Source: Campylobacter volucris
GTDB lineage: Bacteria > Campylobacterota > Campylobacteria > Campylobacterales > Campylobacteraceae
DNA: 64,000 nt
Direction of reading: 5' to 3'
Assembly: GCF_008011665.1 (NCBI RefSeq)
Contig: NZ_VOWJ01000021.1
Coordinates: 62,001-126,000, forward strand
Shown: one piece after another, positions 47,784-57,773 of the stretch
Layout: every line of letters starts with the position of its first letter
Numbering within the stretch: position 1 is the stretch's first letter
Translations under genes and position numbers: made by a program
The notes under the pieces: generated by a model
The model's input: only the letters and a program-made list of their open reading frames with translations
Told to the model about the DNA's origin: nothing
Databases searched by the model: none

Positions 47784-49329
47784 ATATAGAGATATTTTTC
47801 AAAATTTAATAGATGATATGCTTACTCACAATGAGCTTTTATCACTAGATAAAGATTTTTTTCAAAAATTAGCTTTAGAATATGAACTACAATTTTTAGA
47901 CTTAAATGATAAATTTGATTTTGAAAAATATTTGTATAATTTACCCCTTGCTCTTATAGAAAAATATAAAATTTTATGTTTTGAAGAAAATGATGAGTGT
48001 ATAAAAATTATTTCTTATAAGCCTTTATATAATGAAGTTTTAGAAAAATTACAAAATATTTTTCGAGATAAAAGTATCTATGTTTTTATAGTTGAATTTG
48101 CAAAATTTGAATATTTTTTTGAAAAAGTTAAATTTTTAATAAAATTTAAAAACTATTCTTACGAAGTAGAAAAAATTTTAAATTCTCAAAACAATAAAGA
48201 AGGAGATTTTTTAGAACAAATTTTATTTTTGATTTTATCTTATGCTAGTTTTTTAAAAGCAAGCGATATTCATTTTGAACCTTTAGAAGATATAGTGAAA
48301 TTAAGATTTAGAATTGATGGAATTTTAAAAATTATTATTTGTTTTACTCATGAAATTTATCAAGCATTACTTACACACATAAAAATCATATCTTTGCTTA
48401 ATGTTGCTGAACAAAGAAATGCTCAAGATGGAAGTTTTAGCAAATGTATCCAAGAACAGCAATATGATTTTAGGGTTTCTATTATGCCTTTATTGTTTGG
48501 ACAAAGCGTGGTAATAAGGATTTTAAAACAAGAAAAAAATATTTTTCAGCTAGAAAACCTTTTGATTAAAGATGAGATTCTTGAGAAAATAAAACTTAAC
48601 ATACAAGCTTTGAGTGGCTTGATTTTATTTTGCGGGCCAACAGGAAGTGGAAAAAGTACTTTTATGCATAGTTTATTAAATGAACTTGATGAGAGTAAAA
48701 AAATTATCACTTTAGAAGACCCTATAGAATATAAATTAACAAAAGCTCAGCAAATTCTTTTAAATTCTAAAGCTGATTTTGATTTTTCTAAGGCTTTAAG
48801 AGGAGTTTTAAGGCAAGATCCTGATGTTATAATGATAGGAGAGATTAGAGATGAAGAAAGCTTGGATATAGTTCTAAAGGCCTCTTTAAGCGGACATTTG
48901 GTTTTTAGCACTTTACACACTAATAATGCTTTAGAAGCAATTTTTAGAATGATACATATGGGAGCTAAGTCTTATCTTATAGCAAGATCTTTAAATTTAA
49001 TCATTGCTCAGCGTTTAGTGCGTAAGCTTTGTGAATGCAAAGAAGAAATTAGTGAGATTATTTATAAAAATCAAATAATAAATGGAAAATTTTATAAAGC
49101 TAAGGGTTGTCCAAAATGTATGATGAGCGGCTATAAAGGAAGAATTATGATAGCAGAGTTTTTATTTTTAGATGCAAATGTTAAAAATTTGATTGAAAAT
49201 AATTCTTCTTTTGAACAAATACAAGCTTATATTTTAAAAAATGATTTTTTATCTTTAAGTGAAGATGCATTGGATAAAATTAAAAAAGGCTTTACTTCTA
49301 TAGAAGAAATTTGGAAAGTTTTGTTTTGA
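47770..49329 (+). CDS. ctsE: GspE/PilB-type secretion ATPase CtsE
   Basis: 519 residues. Cytoplasmic ATPase that powers the transformation pseudopilus. It has Walker A LFCGPTGSGKSTFMHSL, an Asp box ITLEDPIEYKL, Walker B LRQDPDVIMIGEIRDEESL and the His box STLHTNNALEA. A zinc tetracysteine motif near the C-terminus is reduced to CECKEE and CPKCMMSGYKG, still four Cys. It overlaps ctsF. Confidence 0.93.
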   Translation: MQVIKYRDIFQNLIDDMLTHNELLSLDKDFFQKLALEYELQFLDLNDKFDFEKYLYNLPLALIEKYKILCFEENDECIKIISYKPLYNEVLEKLQNIFRDKSIYVFIVEFAKFEYFFEKVKFLIKFKNYSYEVEKILNSQNNKEGDFLEQILFLILSYASFLKASDIHFEPLEDIVKLRFRIDGILKIIICFTHEIYQALLTHIKIISLLNVAEQRNAQDGSFSKCIQEQQYDFRVSIMPLLFGQSVVIRILKQEKNIFQLENLLIKDEILEKIKLNIQALSGLILFCGPTGSGKSTFMHSLLNELDESKKIITLEDPIEYKLTKAQQILLNSKADFDFSKALRGVLRQDPDVIMIGEIRDEESLDIVLKASLSGHLVFSTLHTNNALEAIFRMIHMGAKSYLIARSLNLIIAQRLVRKLCECKEEISEIIYKNQIINGKFYKAKGCPKCMMSGYKGRIMIAEFLFLDANVKNLIENNSSFEQIQAYILKNDFLSLSEDALDKIKKGFTSIEEIWKVLF

Positions 49330-50489
49330 AAGATTTTATAATAACTTATATTTCTAATCACAAAGAAAAACAAAGTATCATTAAAGCAAAAAATCTTTAC
49401 GAGGCTAGAATCAAAGCTTTGCAAAAATATAATTCTTTAGTAGAAGTAAAAGAGTGTTGTATTCAAAAAAATATAAAAATCAAAGAAGAAGAATTGATCT
49501 TTATTCTTAAAGATTTGTATATGATTTTAAAAGCTGGACTTAGCTTACAAGAAGCAATTTTAGAATTTTCTCAGCATTCTTACGATAAAAAAATAACTTT
49601 TATCTTTAATGAGATATATCAAAAACTTAAAAATGGTTCAGCATATGAAGAAGCTTTTAAAGATTTATTTAATCTAAGAGAGTTGGCTATTTTAAAAATT
49701 TGTGATGGTAAAGAGGAATTAAATGAAGCATTTAAAATTATCATAGCTTTAAAAGAAAAACAAATAAAAAATTTAAAACAATTTAAAAAAGCCATTTCGT
49801 ATCCTATTTTGGTTTTGATAAGTATCATTTTTGCTTTTTTTGTTTTGATGTTTTTTGTGTTGCCTGAATTTAAGAGTTTGTTTATTCAACTTGATTTGCA
49901 ATTGCCTACAATTACAAAAATTTTATTTTTTATAGGAGATTTTTTAGCTAGTTATTTTTGGACTATATTCTTTTGTTTAGATATTTTTATTGCATGTATG
50001 TATATTTTATATAAAAAATCTCTTGTGTTTGACAAGATACTTTTTTATATACCTATATTTGGAAATATTATCGCGTATCAAGATAAATTTTGTTTTTTTA
50101 TTATTTTTTCGTATTTATTAAAATCAGGTATAGATGCTAAAAAAGCACTTAAAATGTCTAACAATGGCATACAAAATAAGTTTTTAAAAGCTAAGATTTC
50201 TAAAGCTATAGTTTCATTTGAATCAGGATTAAATTTAGCTGAAGCTTTTTTACGCATTAATATTTTTGAAACCTTTGTTATTAGAATGATAAATATAGGT
50301 TTGAAAAGTTCTAAGCTTGATGAAAGTGCTTATGAGCTTGCTCTATTTTTTGAGCAAAAAAAGGAAGTATATATTCAAAAAATTTTTATACTACTTGAGC
50401 CATTGATGATTATATTTATGGCATTGATGATTTTAGTTCTTGCTTTAGGAGTATTTTTACCAATGTGGCAAATTACTCAAGGAATTTAA
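49326..50489 (+). CDS. ctsF: GspF/PilC-type inner membrane protein CtsF
   Basis: 387 residues from the TTG at 49326, which overlaps the ctsE stop. A TTG at 49311 is open but lies deeper in ctsE. It has two GspF repeats, each with hydrophobic pairs: AISYPILVLISIIFAFFVLMFF and the C-terminal LLEPLMIIFMALMILVLALGVFLP. Inner membrane platform protein for pseudopilus assembly in DNA uptake. Its end overlaps the converging permease gene by 17 bases. Confidence 0.9.
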   Translation: MKDFIITYISNHKEKQSIIKAKNLYEARIKALQKYNSLVEVKECCIQKNIKIKEEELIFILKDLYMILKAGLSLQEAILEFSQHSYDKKITFIFNEIYQKLKNGSAYEEAFKDLFNLRELAILKICDGKEELNEAFKIIIALKEKQIKNLKQFKKAISYPILVLISIIFAFFVLMFFVLPEFKSLFIQLDLQLPTITKILFFIGDFLASYFWTIFFCLDIFIACMYILYKKSLVFDKILFYIPIFGNIIAYQDKFCFFIIFSYLLKSGIDAKKALKMSNNGIQNKFLKAKISKAIVSFESGLNLAEAFLRINIFETFVIRMINIGLKSSKLDESAYELALFFEQKKEVYIQKIFILLEPLMIIFMALMILVLALGVFLPMWQITQGI

Positions 50490-51240
50490 GAACTAAATAG
50501 TCATATGTAATTTTAATTATGGTTAGAGCTACTATGGTTAAAAAAAGTTTTTTAATGAAAATCCCTTGTGTTTTTAAAACAAGTTTTGAGCCAATAAATG
50601 CACCTAAAATTTGTCCTATACCCATTAAAATACCAACTTTCCAAAGAACTTCATAAGAATACAAAAATACAGCCAAAGCTACTATGTTACTTGTAAAATT
50701 TAAAATTTTAGTATTAATACTAGCGTTTTTCATGCTAAAGCCTAAAAAGATCACGCAAGCAAATATCCAAAAAGAACCTGTGCCAGGTCCTAAAAAACCA
50801 TCATAAAAACCTAACAATAAACCAAAAATAATTTGAAAACTAGCAGTGCTTATTTTGGCTTTGTGTTGAGTATTTCCGATGTTTGGTTTAAAAATAGTAT
50901 AAAGAAAAATCAAAATAAGACATATTAAAACTATGATTTTAACATCATCTTGGTTGATTAATAAAACACTATATGTTCCTAAAATAGCACCAATTGCAGT
51001 AAATAAAATTCCCAAAGCAATTCTTCGTATCTGCATGGACTTTCTATAAGCTAATACAGCTGTAAAAGAACCAAAAGTGCTTTGAAGTTTATTGGTAGCT
51101 AAAGCTAAATGAGGAGGTATTCCACAAGCAAATAATGCAGGTATGGTAATAAGTCCACCACCTCCAACTATAGCATCAACGCCTCCTGCAAAAATTGCTA
51201 CAAGAAATAATATTATATAACAGTTTAGTTCAAGCTCCAT
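50473..51240 (-). CDS. TauE/SafE-family permease (DUF81)
   Basis: 255 residues with about eight hydrophobic segments, starting with FLVAIFAGGVDAIVGGGGLI, the family hallmark, and a second half GLLLGFYDGFLGPGTGSFW. Probable anion (sulfite or sulfonate type) exporter in the inner membrane. The substrate is unknown. It overlaps the gene upstream by 16 bases. Confidence 0.88.
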   Translation of the reverse strand: MELELNCYIILFLVAIFAGGVDAIVGGGGLITIPALFACGIPPHLALATNKLQSTFGSFTAVLAYRKSMQIRRIALGILFTAIGAILGTYSVLLINQDDVKIIVLICLILIFLYTIFKPNIGNTQHKAKISTASFQIIFGLLLGFYDGFLGPGTGSFWIFACVIFLGFSMKNASINTKILNFTSNIVALAVFLYSYEVLWKVGILMGIGQILGAFIGSKLVLKTQGIFIKKLFLTIVALTIIKITYDYLVLKFLE

Positions 51241-51974
51241 AAAATTTCCTTATTTTGTCCGATTCTGTATAAGGCAAAGTCATATTTTATAGGATCTTTT
51301 GGATCTAATTTTTGCAAATTTCTAGTTAATTCTAATACACTTTGAAAATCATAAATCTTACGCTTTATAAGCTTAAGTTTTAATGAAATTTTATGTGTAT
51401 GAGTGTCAAGGGGTATTAAGAGATCTTTTTTATCTATATTTTTAAAAAGCCCTAAATCTATTTCATCTTTTCTTACCATCCATCTTAAATACATATTGTA
51501 TCTTTTAAGTGTAGATTTTGGTTTTTGAAATTTTTTAGAAAAGAAAAATTCATAACCATAGCTTCGATAAGGGTTTATTTTATATATGGTATCGATAAAA
51601 TTTGAAATTGCTTCTGTGATGTTTTGTTCTTTTTTATAAGCTTTGGTAAAAATATTTTCTATACTATCTTCGTTTTGTAATCTTTTTAAGGTAATAAATA
51701 TTTGAGCAATATCTTGAGAATTTTGAAAACGATATTTTAAATTTTTGCTTTCTCGTATGATGATTTTTTCACTACTTTTTAAAAGTGAAAAATCAAGTTT
51801 TTGTAAAAAATTGACAATATTTTTTGCATTACCATATGCAAATAAAGCACAAATTAGGGCTATGGTGGGATTTTTATAAATACTTGCAATTTGCAGAGGA
51901 TCAGGATGAGAAAAAAGCTCTTTTTGTGTATTTTTATTTAGTGCAAAATTGTCTAAAAGAGCTTTTATGTGCAT
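51225..51974 (-). CDS. TIGR02757 family protein
   Basis: 249-residue soluble protein with the conserved text HPDPLQIASIYKNPTIALICALFAYGNA and RWMVRKDEIDLGLF ... PLDTHTHKISLKL that defines this family, related to helix-hairpin-helix DNA glycosylases. Function unknown. Start ATG overlaps the flgK stop by one base. Confidence 0.85.
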   Translation of the reverse strand: MHIKALLDNFALNKNTQKELFSHPDPLQIASIYKNPTIALICALFAYGNAKNIVNFLQKLDFSLLKSSEKIIIRESKNLKYRFQNSQDIAQIFITLKRLQNEDSIENIFTKAYKKEQNITEAISNFIDTIYKINPYRSYGYEFFFSKKFQKPKSTLKRYNMYLRWMVRKDEIDLGLFKNIDKKDLLIPLDTHTHKISLKLKLIKRKIYDFQSVLELTRNLQKLDPKDPIKYDFALYRIGQNKEILWSLN

Positions 51975-53803
51975 TAAGATTTTAAGCCAAGTAAAGTATC
52001 TAGCATTTGATCTACTGTGGTTACTATTTTAGCTGCTGCTCCATAACTTGCTTGATATTGTATAAGAGAAGCTAATTCTTCATTTGTATTCACACCGCTT
52101 TTTGATTGATATTCTGCATAAACTGTATTTAAAACGGTTGAGTTTGTAGCATGTGCGAAGTTATTGTTTTCAGCATTTGAAGCAATTTGTCCAGTGAATT
52201 TTCTATAATATCCATCTAGTGTTAAACTATCTACCGTGCCATCTTTGTTATAAAAATTTACTTTTTGAGTTTGAAGTTGTAACATAGCATTTGCTACATC
52301 GTTGTTACCATCTATACCAGAAGAACTTGCTTTTAAAGTATTTGGATCATTTCTAATGCTTGAATTTACATTGATATTACTTGCATCTTGTCCATTAAAA
52401 AATGATGAAACATTTAAAGCTCCAGGGAAATTTGTACCATTGTCTTTAAAAGCTATTTTATAACCTTTTTTTAAGCCTCCAATTTGTAAATTCCCGCTAT
52501 CACTTTGTCCATCATAATGATAAAAAGCATTAAAAAAATCACTTAAATCATTATCTTGTTTATTATCATTGTTGTCATCAATATCTGCATTAATTTGTTT
52601 AACTATATCTTCTATAGTGGTATTAACATCTATATTTATAGTTCTTTTAGCAACCTCTTTGCCTTGATTATCATATACAATAAGATCAAAACTACCAGCT
52701 TGAATATTTTTATCATAACTCATTAATGAATTATTTGGTTTCAATCCTTTTAAATTATCAGAATTTACTCTTTCAGTAGCAGCTTGCGCATAGACATTAT
52801 TTGTTTGAGTGATAAGGGTTTTTGTAAAAGTATTTAGCATATCTTTGTATTCTTGTAAGGTGCCATCACTATAAGTATCGTGATTTCCATCATAATTTCT
52901 CCCTCTAAGATCTAATTGAGCACCTAATTGACCACCCGTTATTTTACTAGTTAAATCATATCTATTTTCATCATTTACTTCGTAATAAATTTGATAAAAT
53001 CCTTGTGGATTATTATCATCAAGTTTTAAAGGATGAAAGCTTGATCCATTGACCATACTAAAACCTTGAATGCTCAAATCATAGTATTTTCCAGAATCAG
53101 TCATAGTTGTTTCTAGAGTATTATCTTGAGTAGCTTTTCCTTTCCAAGCTACCGCATCAACTAATTTTGAAAGCCTTAATTCTAGTTCATCTCTTCTATC
53201 TCTTAGTTGATTAGCATTATCAGTTGGTAAAACTTCTGCTTGTTCAAGTTGCTTGTTAATATTTGCAATTTCTTCACCTATACTATTGATTTCATCTACT
53301 GTTTGTTTGAGTTGTTCATTAACAGTTTTTTGCATTTGATCAAGAGATTGCAAAGTTTTTTGAATATTTTGAGTTAGAGTATTAGCACTTTCTACTAAAT
53401 CTATTTTGCTAGCTGCATCATTTGGATTGGAAGCAAAATTATTCCATGCGTCATAATAGTTCTTGTAATCTTGCAAGATACCAGTTCCTTGCATATCAGG
53501 AAATCTTTGACTTGCTTCTTGTAAAATTTTTCCTAAATAATCGGTGTATTGTTGTTGAGTGGTGGCGTTTTTTAATTTATAATAAGAATGTTCATCATGC
53601 AATCTTTTAATGGTATCAATTTGAGTTCCAGTGCCTAGAGTTAAACCACCTCTTTCTACTGACATAGCAGAGCTTTGTACAGCTCTTTGCCTTGTGTAAA
53701 AAACTGCACCTGCGTTAGAGATGTTATTACCTGTTGTATTGATTTGAATTTCAGCAGCTTTTATGCCACTAACTCCAGTATATAAACTATCAAAAATTCC
53801 CAT
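51974..53803 (-). CDS. flgK: Flagellar hook-associated protein FlgK (HAP1)
   Basis: 609 residues. N-terminal GIFDSLYTGVSGIKAAEIQI and ISNAGAVFYTRQRA, and the C-terminal VNTNEELASLIQYQASYGAAAKIVTTVDQMLDTLL, are the paired D0 helices of axial proteins. It forms the hook-filament junction. FlgN, its export chaperone, is encoded just upstream. Confidence 0.95.
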   Translation of the reverse strand: MGIFDSLYTGVSGIKAAEIQINTTGNNISNAGAVFYTRQRAVQSSAMSVERGGLTLGTGTQIDTIKRLHDEHSYYKLKNATTQQQYTDYLGKILQEASQRFPDMQGTGILQDYKNYYDAWNNFASNPNDAASKIDLVESANTLTQNIQKTLQSLDQMQKTVNEQLKQTVDEINSIGEEIANINKQLEQAEVLPTDNANQLRDRRDELELRLSKLVDAVAWKGKATQDNTLETTMTDSGKYYDLSIQGFSMVNGSSFHPLKLDDNNPQGFYQIYYEVNDENRYDLTSKITGGQLGAQLDLRGRNYDGNHDTYSDGTLQEYKDMLNTFTKTLITQTNNVYAQAATERVNSDNLKGLKPNNSLMSYDKNIQAGSFDLIVYDNQGKEVAKRTINIDVNTTIEDIVKQINADIDDNNDNKQDNDLSDFFNAFYHYDGQSDSGNLQIGGLKKGYKIAFKDNGTNFPGALNVSSFFNGQDASNINVNSSIRNDPNTLKASSSGIDGNNDVANAMLQLQTQKVNFYNKDGTVDSLTLDGYYRKFTGQIASNAENNNFAHATNSTVLNTVYAEYQSKSGVNTNEELASLIQYQASYGAAAKIVTTVDQMLDTLLGLKS

Positions 53804-53813
53804 GCTTTAGCCT

Positions 53814-54248
53814 TTAAACATTCATTTTAAACAATGAATCTGGAATAGTTTTTTTATCTCCATAAGCATTATTTGTTCCATTTTGTTCAAACATGGCATT
53901 TAAAAGATTGTCGTAAAAATCTTTAATCACAAGAACCAATTTAGCGTATTCTTTATTTTTTTGATGCAAGGTGTTTAAATTTTGCTTTAAAAGAGCCAGT
54001 TTTTCTTTGTCTTCATCATCTAAAAGCTCATCTAAGCCTTTATTATTACCTTGATTGCTTAAATTTATTAAAGCTTGGTCGAGATTTTTTTTGGCAAGTT
54101 GAAAATCGCTTATAAGTTTTGTTTTATCTTCGACACTTTTACTTACATGTTTATGATTTGCAGCTTGAATTTGAACAATATCCTCGATTGTAAGATTAAT
54201 AAGTTTTTCTAAAATTGAATTTGTTTCGTCTAAGTATTTTTTAACCAT
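53814..54248 (-). CDS. flgN: FlgN-like export chaperone
   Basis: 144-residue helical protein directly upstream of flgK by 10 bases. It starts with MVKKYLDETNSILEKLINLT, the FlgN pattern of a single long four-helix domain. It binds FlgK before export. The call rests on position and helical pattern. Confidence 0.75.
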   Translation of the reverse strand: MVKKYLDETNSILEKLINLTIEDIVQIQAANHKHVSKSVEDKTKLISDFQLAKKNLDQALINLSNQGNNKGLDELLDDEDKEKLALLKQNLNTLHQKNKEYAKLVLVIKDFYDNLLNAMFEQNGTNNAYGDKKTIPDSLFKMNV

Positions 54249-54291
54249 TTTCTATCCTTTCTTGGGCAAAACCCAAAAAAGGATGGAAAAT

Positions 54292-54498
54292 TTATAGTAA
54301 AGAATCTGCTATTGCTTTTGAAGTTGATGATAAATCTATTTTGTAATCACCATTTTTAATTTGAGTAGCAATTTGAGCAGCTTTACTTTCCTCTGTTTTT
54401 TGAGTTTCTTTCGCCTTGTTGTTTTCTTTATTTTCTGTTTTATTTAAATCTGCAGCAATTTGTTGAGCTACATAACCTTGATGTACCGGGTTTATCAT
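54292..54498 (-). CDS. flgM: Anti-sigma-28 factor FlgM
   Basis: 68 residues, starting MINPVHQGYVAQQIAADLNK, then a Lys/Glu-rich low-complexity part, and a C-terminal IKNGDYKIDLSSTSKAIADSLL that is the sigma-28 binding helix. It is short, as in other Campylobacter. A GCGGAGGC ribosome site and a sigma-28-like promoter lie upstream. Confidence 0.88.
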   Translation of the reverse strand: MINPVHQGYVAQQIAADLNKTENKENNKAKETQKTEESKAAQIATQIKNGDYKIDLSSTSKAIADSLL

Positions 54499-54533
54499 TT
54501 TAAGCCTCCGCTTCTATTAAAACTCTAGAAGAT

Positions 54534-54560
54534 ACATCGACAAATAAAAAAATAACTTAA
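54534..54560 (-). promoter_or_regulatory. Sigma-28-like promoter of flgM
   Basis: CGATGT (54539-54534, reading on the minus strand) with TTAAGT 15 bases upstream (54560-54555). It resembles the TTAAG/CGATAT elements of Campylobacter sigma-28 promoters and lies 36 bases before the flgM start. It would give the expected feedback of flgM expression. Confidence 0.5.
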
Positions 54561-54922
54561 CCCCTTTCTTTTAAATAATCAAATAATAATTTTGAAAATC
54601 CTAAGCCACCGCTTAAAGCCTTACTCATAGTATCATTATACATAGATGAGTAAATTTCATCGCTTGCATCTTTGCCAAACAAAGAATTTTCTTGTTTTAA
54701 AGAAATATCTAAAACACTTTTGATTAAAAAAGCTTCAAAAGCATCGGTTTGTTCTTTTAAAGCTTTATCTTCATCATTTAAAGCTTGGATATGAGTTATA
54801 TTATTTTTAAAAGCACTATCTGCATAGTTTTTAGCTGCTTTGTAGCTATTGTTATGCTTAGTAATGCTTTCATAGAGATTACTACTATAATTTTTACTAG
54901 CTAAATAGTTATCAACTTTCAT
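54557..54922 (-). CDS. flgJ: FlgJ-like rod-binding protein (no muramidase domain)
   Basis: 121 residues corresponding only to the N-terminal half of enteric FlgJ: AFEAFLIKSVLDIS and YNDTMSKALSGGLGFSKLLFDYL. It caps the growing rod. The absent hydrolase half is normal in epsilonproteobacteria. It overlaps flgI by one base. Confidence 0.82.
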   Translation of the reverse strand: MKVDNYLASKNYSSNLYESITKHNNSYKAAKNYADSAFKNNITHIQALNDEDKALKEQTDAFEAFLIKSVLDISLKQENSLFGKDASDEIYSSMYNDTMSKALSGGLGFSKLLFDYLKERG

Positions 54923-55968
54923 TATATCACCTCTAATTCAGCACTAATTGCGCCAGCTCTTTTTAAATTTTGCATGATAGCTATGATGTCGTTTGGAGTA
55001 GCGCCAAGTTTATTGAGCATTCTTGCTATATTTGCTACTGTTGTTTTGGTGTTTGTGATTTTTAAAGTATTTGAAACAGGATCTAAAATTCCACCATCTT
55101 TCATATCTATTTCATTTTGTGCTAATGCTGCATTGTTATTTGGATCGATTTTTATAGTTATATCTTTATGGGTGATCAATATAGGTTCTACTTCTATATT
55201 TACCCCAGCTACGATAGTGCCAGTTCTTTCATCTATGATTACTTTACTTTCAGGAGTATAAGCAATATCTTGTTCTAAAACTCTAGCCATAAATTCTACA
55301 TGAGAAAATTCTTCAGGTTTAATGAGCTTGATAGTTCTAGAATCTAAAGCTTTAGCTATATCTGTATCAAAAATAGCATTTAAAACTCTTTCTATATTAT
55401 TTGCTGTTTTAAAATCAGCTTCTTTTAAACTTAGTATTAAATCATCATTTTGGCTAAAGTTTTGTGGAATTTCTCTTTCGACAACTGCGCCATTGATAAC
55501 ATTAGCTGAAGTTGAGTGTGTTCCAGCTGCACCAGGTCTTGGGCTAAGTCCGCCAATAGCTAATGAACCTTGAGCTACTGCGTAAATTTCGCCATCTACA
55601 CCTTTTAAAGCAGTCATAAGTAAAGTTCCACCTTGTAAAGATTTAGCATCGCCTAATGAAGCCACGCTAACATCAAGCTTATCACCACTTCTTGCAAAAG
55701 CAGGTAATTTAGCTGTAACCATTACCGCAGCAGTATTTTTTGATTTGATATCTCCTGGACTGACTTTTACATTCATACCTTGAAGCATATTTGAGATTGA
55801 TTGTAGGGTAAATTCACTACTTGTTCCATCACCACTTCCGTTTAATCCAACAACTAAACCATACCCTATAAGCTGATTATCTCTAACGCCTACAACATTG
55901 GTTAATTCTTTGATGGTAGCTGCATATAAACTAATGCTAAAAGCTATGAAAGATAATAATATTCTCAT
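54922..55968 (-). CDS. flgI: Flagellar P-ring protein FlgI
   Basis: 348 residues with a signal peptide (MRILLSFIAFSISLYA) and the family start TIKELTNVVGVRDNQLIGYGLVVGLNGSGDG. It forms the periplasmic P-ring. First gene of the minus-strand flagellar run; a sigma-54 promoter lies 42 bases upstream. Confidence 0.96.
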   Translation of the reverse strand: MRILLSFIAFSISLYAATIKELTNVVGVRDNQLIGYGLVVGLNGSGDGTSSEFTLQSISNMLQGMNVKVSPGDIKSKNTAAVMVTAKLPAFARSGDKLDVSVASLGDAKSLQGGTLLMTALKGVDGEIYAVAQGSLAIGGLSPRPGAAGTHSTSANVINGAVVEREIPQNFSQNDDLILSLKEADFKTANNIERVLNAIFDTDIAKALDSRTIKLIKPEEFSHVEFMARVLEQDIAYTPESKVIIDERTGTIVAGVNIEVEPILITHKDITIKIDPNNNAALAQNEIDMKDGGILDPVSNTLKITNTKTTVANIARMLNKLGATPNDIIAIMQNLKRAGAISAELEVI

Positions 55969-56007
55969 CGATTCTTCCTTTAATCTGTTGCTTTTATATT
56001 TAGATCA

Positions 56008-56025
56008 AAGCAAAAATGATTCCAA
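56008..56025 (-). promoter_or_regulatory. Sigma-54 promoter of flgI
   Basis: On the minus strand TTGGAATCATTTTTGCTTT: GG (56023-56022) and GC (56011-56010) separated by 10 bases, the exact -24/-12 spacing. It lies between the stop of the rsmD-like gene and flgI. Rod and ring genes of this genus are under RpoN, which agrees. Confidence 0.7.
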
Positions 56026-56027
56026 AA

Positions 56028-56684
56028 TTATTTTGATGTATAAAAACTTAAAGTGGTATTGCCAAATTTTTTTTCTTTATTTTTATTAAAATGATTAATC
56101 TCTTGTGGGGTTTTAAAAACACTAGAGTGCTCAAATATTATAAATTTAAGATTATTAGTTTGTAGTGTTTGAATCATCTTTAAAGTTTTTTCATAAATAT
56201 CTAAAAAACCCTCCCGTATATCAAAAGGCGGATCAAGATATAAAATGATTTCTTCTTTTGTATTTTGTATGATTTGTAGTGTTTTTATAAAAGTATCATC
56301 ATTAAAACAAATAGTATTTTTATCTATATTGCAAGCATTTTTCAAAGCTATTTGATAAGCTTTTTTATCTAATTCTATAGCATAGCTTTTTAAGCAACCA
56401 TTACTGCGTGCTTCAAGAGCCATAGAAGCGCTTCCTCCAAATGCTTCAATAAAAATTTTATCTTGTAAATTAAAACGCAAAACATTAAAAACACAAGCTT
56501 TTACTATGGATTTAGTGCTTCTAGTTGTATTTAAATTAGGCAAAAGAATTTTTTTACCTTTATAAGAACCGCTTTCTATGTAAGAATATAGTTTTTTATT
56601 TTTTATTTTATTTTGTTTTTTATCTTCTTTTGTGTAAGAATTCAAAAAGTCTTTAACGCTTTTAAATTCTTCATTTTTAGGCAT
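56028..56684 (-). CDS. rsmD: RsmD-like RNA methyltransferase
   Basis: 218 residues. SAM-dependent methyltransferase with IFIEAFGGSASMALEA (motif I), YLDPPFDIREG (motif IV, NPPF-type) and TRSTKSIVKACVFNVLR, characteristic of the 16S rRNA G966 N2 family. It overlaps the next gene upstream by 8 bases. Confidence 0.82.
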   Translation of the reverse strand: MPKNEEFKSVKDFLNSYTKEDKKQNKIKNKKLYSYIESGSYKGKKILLPNLNTTRSTKSIVKACVFNVLRFNLQDKIFIEAFGGSASMALEARSNGCLKSYAIELDKKAYQIALKNACNIDKNTICFNDDTFIKTLQIIQNTKEEIILYLDPPFDIREGFLDIYEKTLKMIQTLQTNNLKFIIFEHSSVFKTPQEINHFNKNKEKKFGNTTLSFYTSK

Positions 56685-57072
56685 TATTGTGTTCTTCTTG
56701 GATGAGATTTTTTATTTGCATTTTATAAATATCAAATATTTCATCAATTTTTTTATGACTTTCATTACGAAGTTCTTCTAGCACCACTTGGCATTTTTTA
56801 TTCATCAATTTTTTTTCACGATATGCTATTTTATAAGCAATATTTTGCAAACTCGCATTATATTCTTCTAGGGCATTTAATAGTTCTTCGCTACTAAAAG
56901 GTATGTTTAAAAAAACAGAATTTTTACTAATAATAAATTGTGGTTTTTGCGAGTGAATTTTTTCATCGCAAATCATAAAATCACAATCTTTTTTTAAAAC
57001 CAAATGATCTTTTAAAAGAAGTTCTAAAGTTTTTTCTAAAATTAAATCTTTACATTCAAGAGAAATTTTCAT
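56677..57072 (-). CDS. Conserved hypothetical protein
   Basis: 131-residue soluble protein, with a mixed N-terminal alpha/beta half and a basic helical C-terminal half (ENYNASLQNIAYKIAYREKKL-like). I recognise no domain. It overlaps its upstream neighbour by ATGA and the methyltransferase by 8 bases, so it is cotranscribed. Confidence 0.65.
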   Translation of the reverse strand: MKISLECKDLILEKTLELLLKDHLVLKKDCDFMICDEKIHSQKPQFIISKNSVFLNIPFSSEELLNALEEYNASLQNIAYKIAYREKKLMNKKCQVVLEELRNESHKKIDEIFDIYKMQIKNLIQEEHNNA

Positions 57073-57761
57073 TCTACTAAACCCACTTTTAAGGAATGTT
57101 TTTTCAAAGTATATGGTACTATACCTAAGGCCAAATTTGCAAGTTCTGCAAAGGTTAAAATATAAAAATCTTCAAAATTTCTTCCAGAAATAGTTTGCAA
57201 TTGTTTAAAACATTTATCAAACATATAAAAAGCATAAAAATCCTCAACGACTAAAAAATCACTTCCGCTATCATAAGCATCTAAGACAATTGCTACTGCC
57301 ATTTTATATGCTAATTCTGGATTTAAATTTAAAAAGCTATATCCGCAAGATTTGTGTTTTCTTTCAAAATCTATAATTTTAGCATCAAGTAAATTTAACA
57401 ATTTCAAAGATGATTGTGTTTCAAATTCTCCTTGATAAATACATGCATTAAAATTGCTAAATTTTTTTACAATATGATTTTTGCTTAGATGTTGTAGAAA
57501 AATATCAGGTGCGTATTGAATTTTTTCAATTTTATTCATAATATTATAAGAACTAAGTTCGCATGCTAAGATATTATCTTCATTCATCATTCTTTCGTAT
57601 TCTTTTAGGATATGTTCAGGATTATAATCAATGATAAAATAATTTTTTCCCAAAGGTTTTTCGCAAATTTTATTTTTAACTTCTATTGTATCTAAAGCAT
57701 CTTTTATGATATCAAAAAAACAAAATAAATCATTATTGCTATTAGTGTAAATATTATACAT
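57069..57761 (-). CDS. Conserved protein, possibly HdrB-C-like
   Basis: 230-residue protein with scattered Cys, including CIYQGEF and HKSCGYSFLNLNPELAYK in the middle and LVVEDFYAFYMFDKC later. The pattern recalls the C-terminal Cys-rich domain of heterodisulfide reductase subunit B, but the canonical CCG motif is not complete. It lies in an operon with a DUF5644-like gene, 12 bases upstream. Confidence 0.5.
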   Translation of the reverse strand: MYNIYTNSNNDLFCFFDIIKDALDTIEVKNKICEKPLGKNYFIIDYNPEHILKEYERMMNEDNILACELSSYNIMNKIEKIQYAPDIFLQHLSKNHIVKKFSNFNACIYQGEFETQSSLKLLNLLDAKIIDFERKHKSCGYSFLNLNPELAYKMAVAIVLDAYDSGSDFLVVEDFYAFYMFDKCFKQLQTISGRNFEDFYILTFAELANLALGIVPYTLKKHSLKVGLVE

Positions 57762-57773
57762 TAAAATACCCTT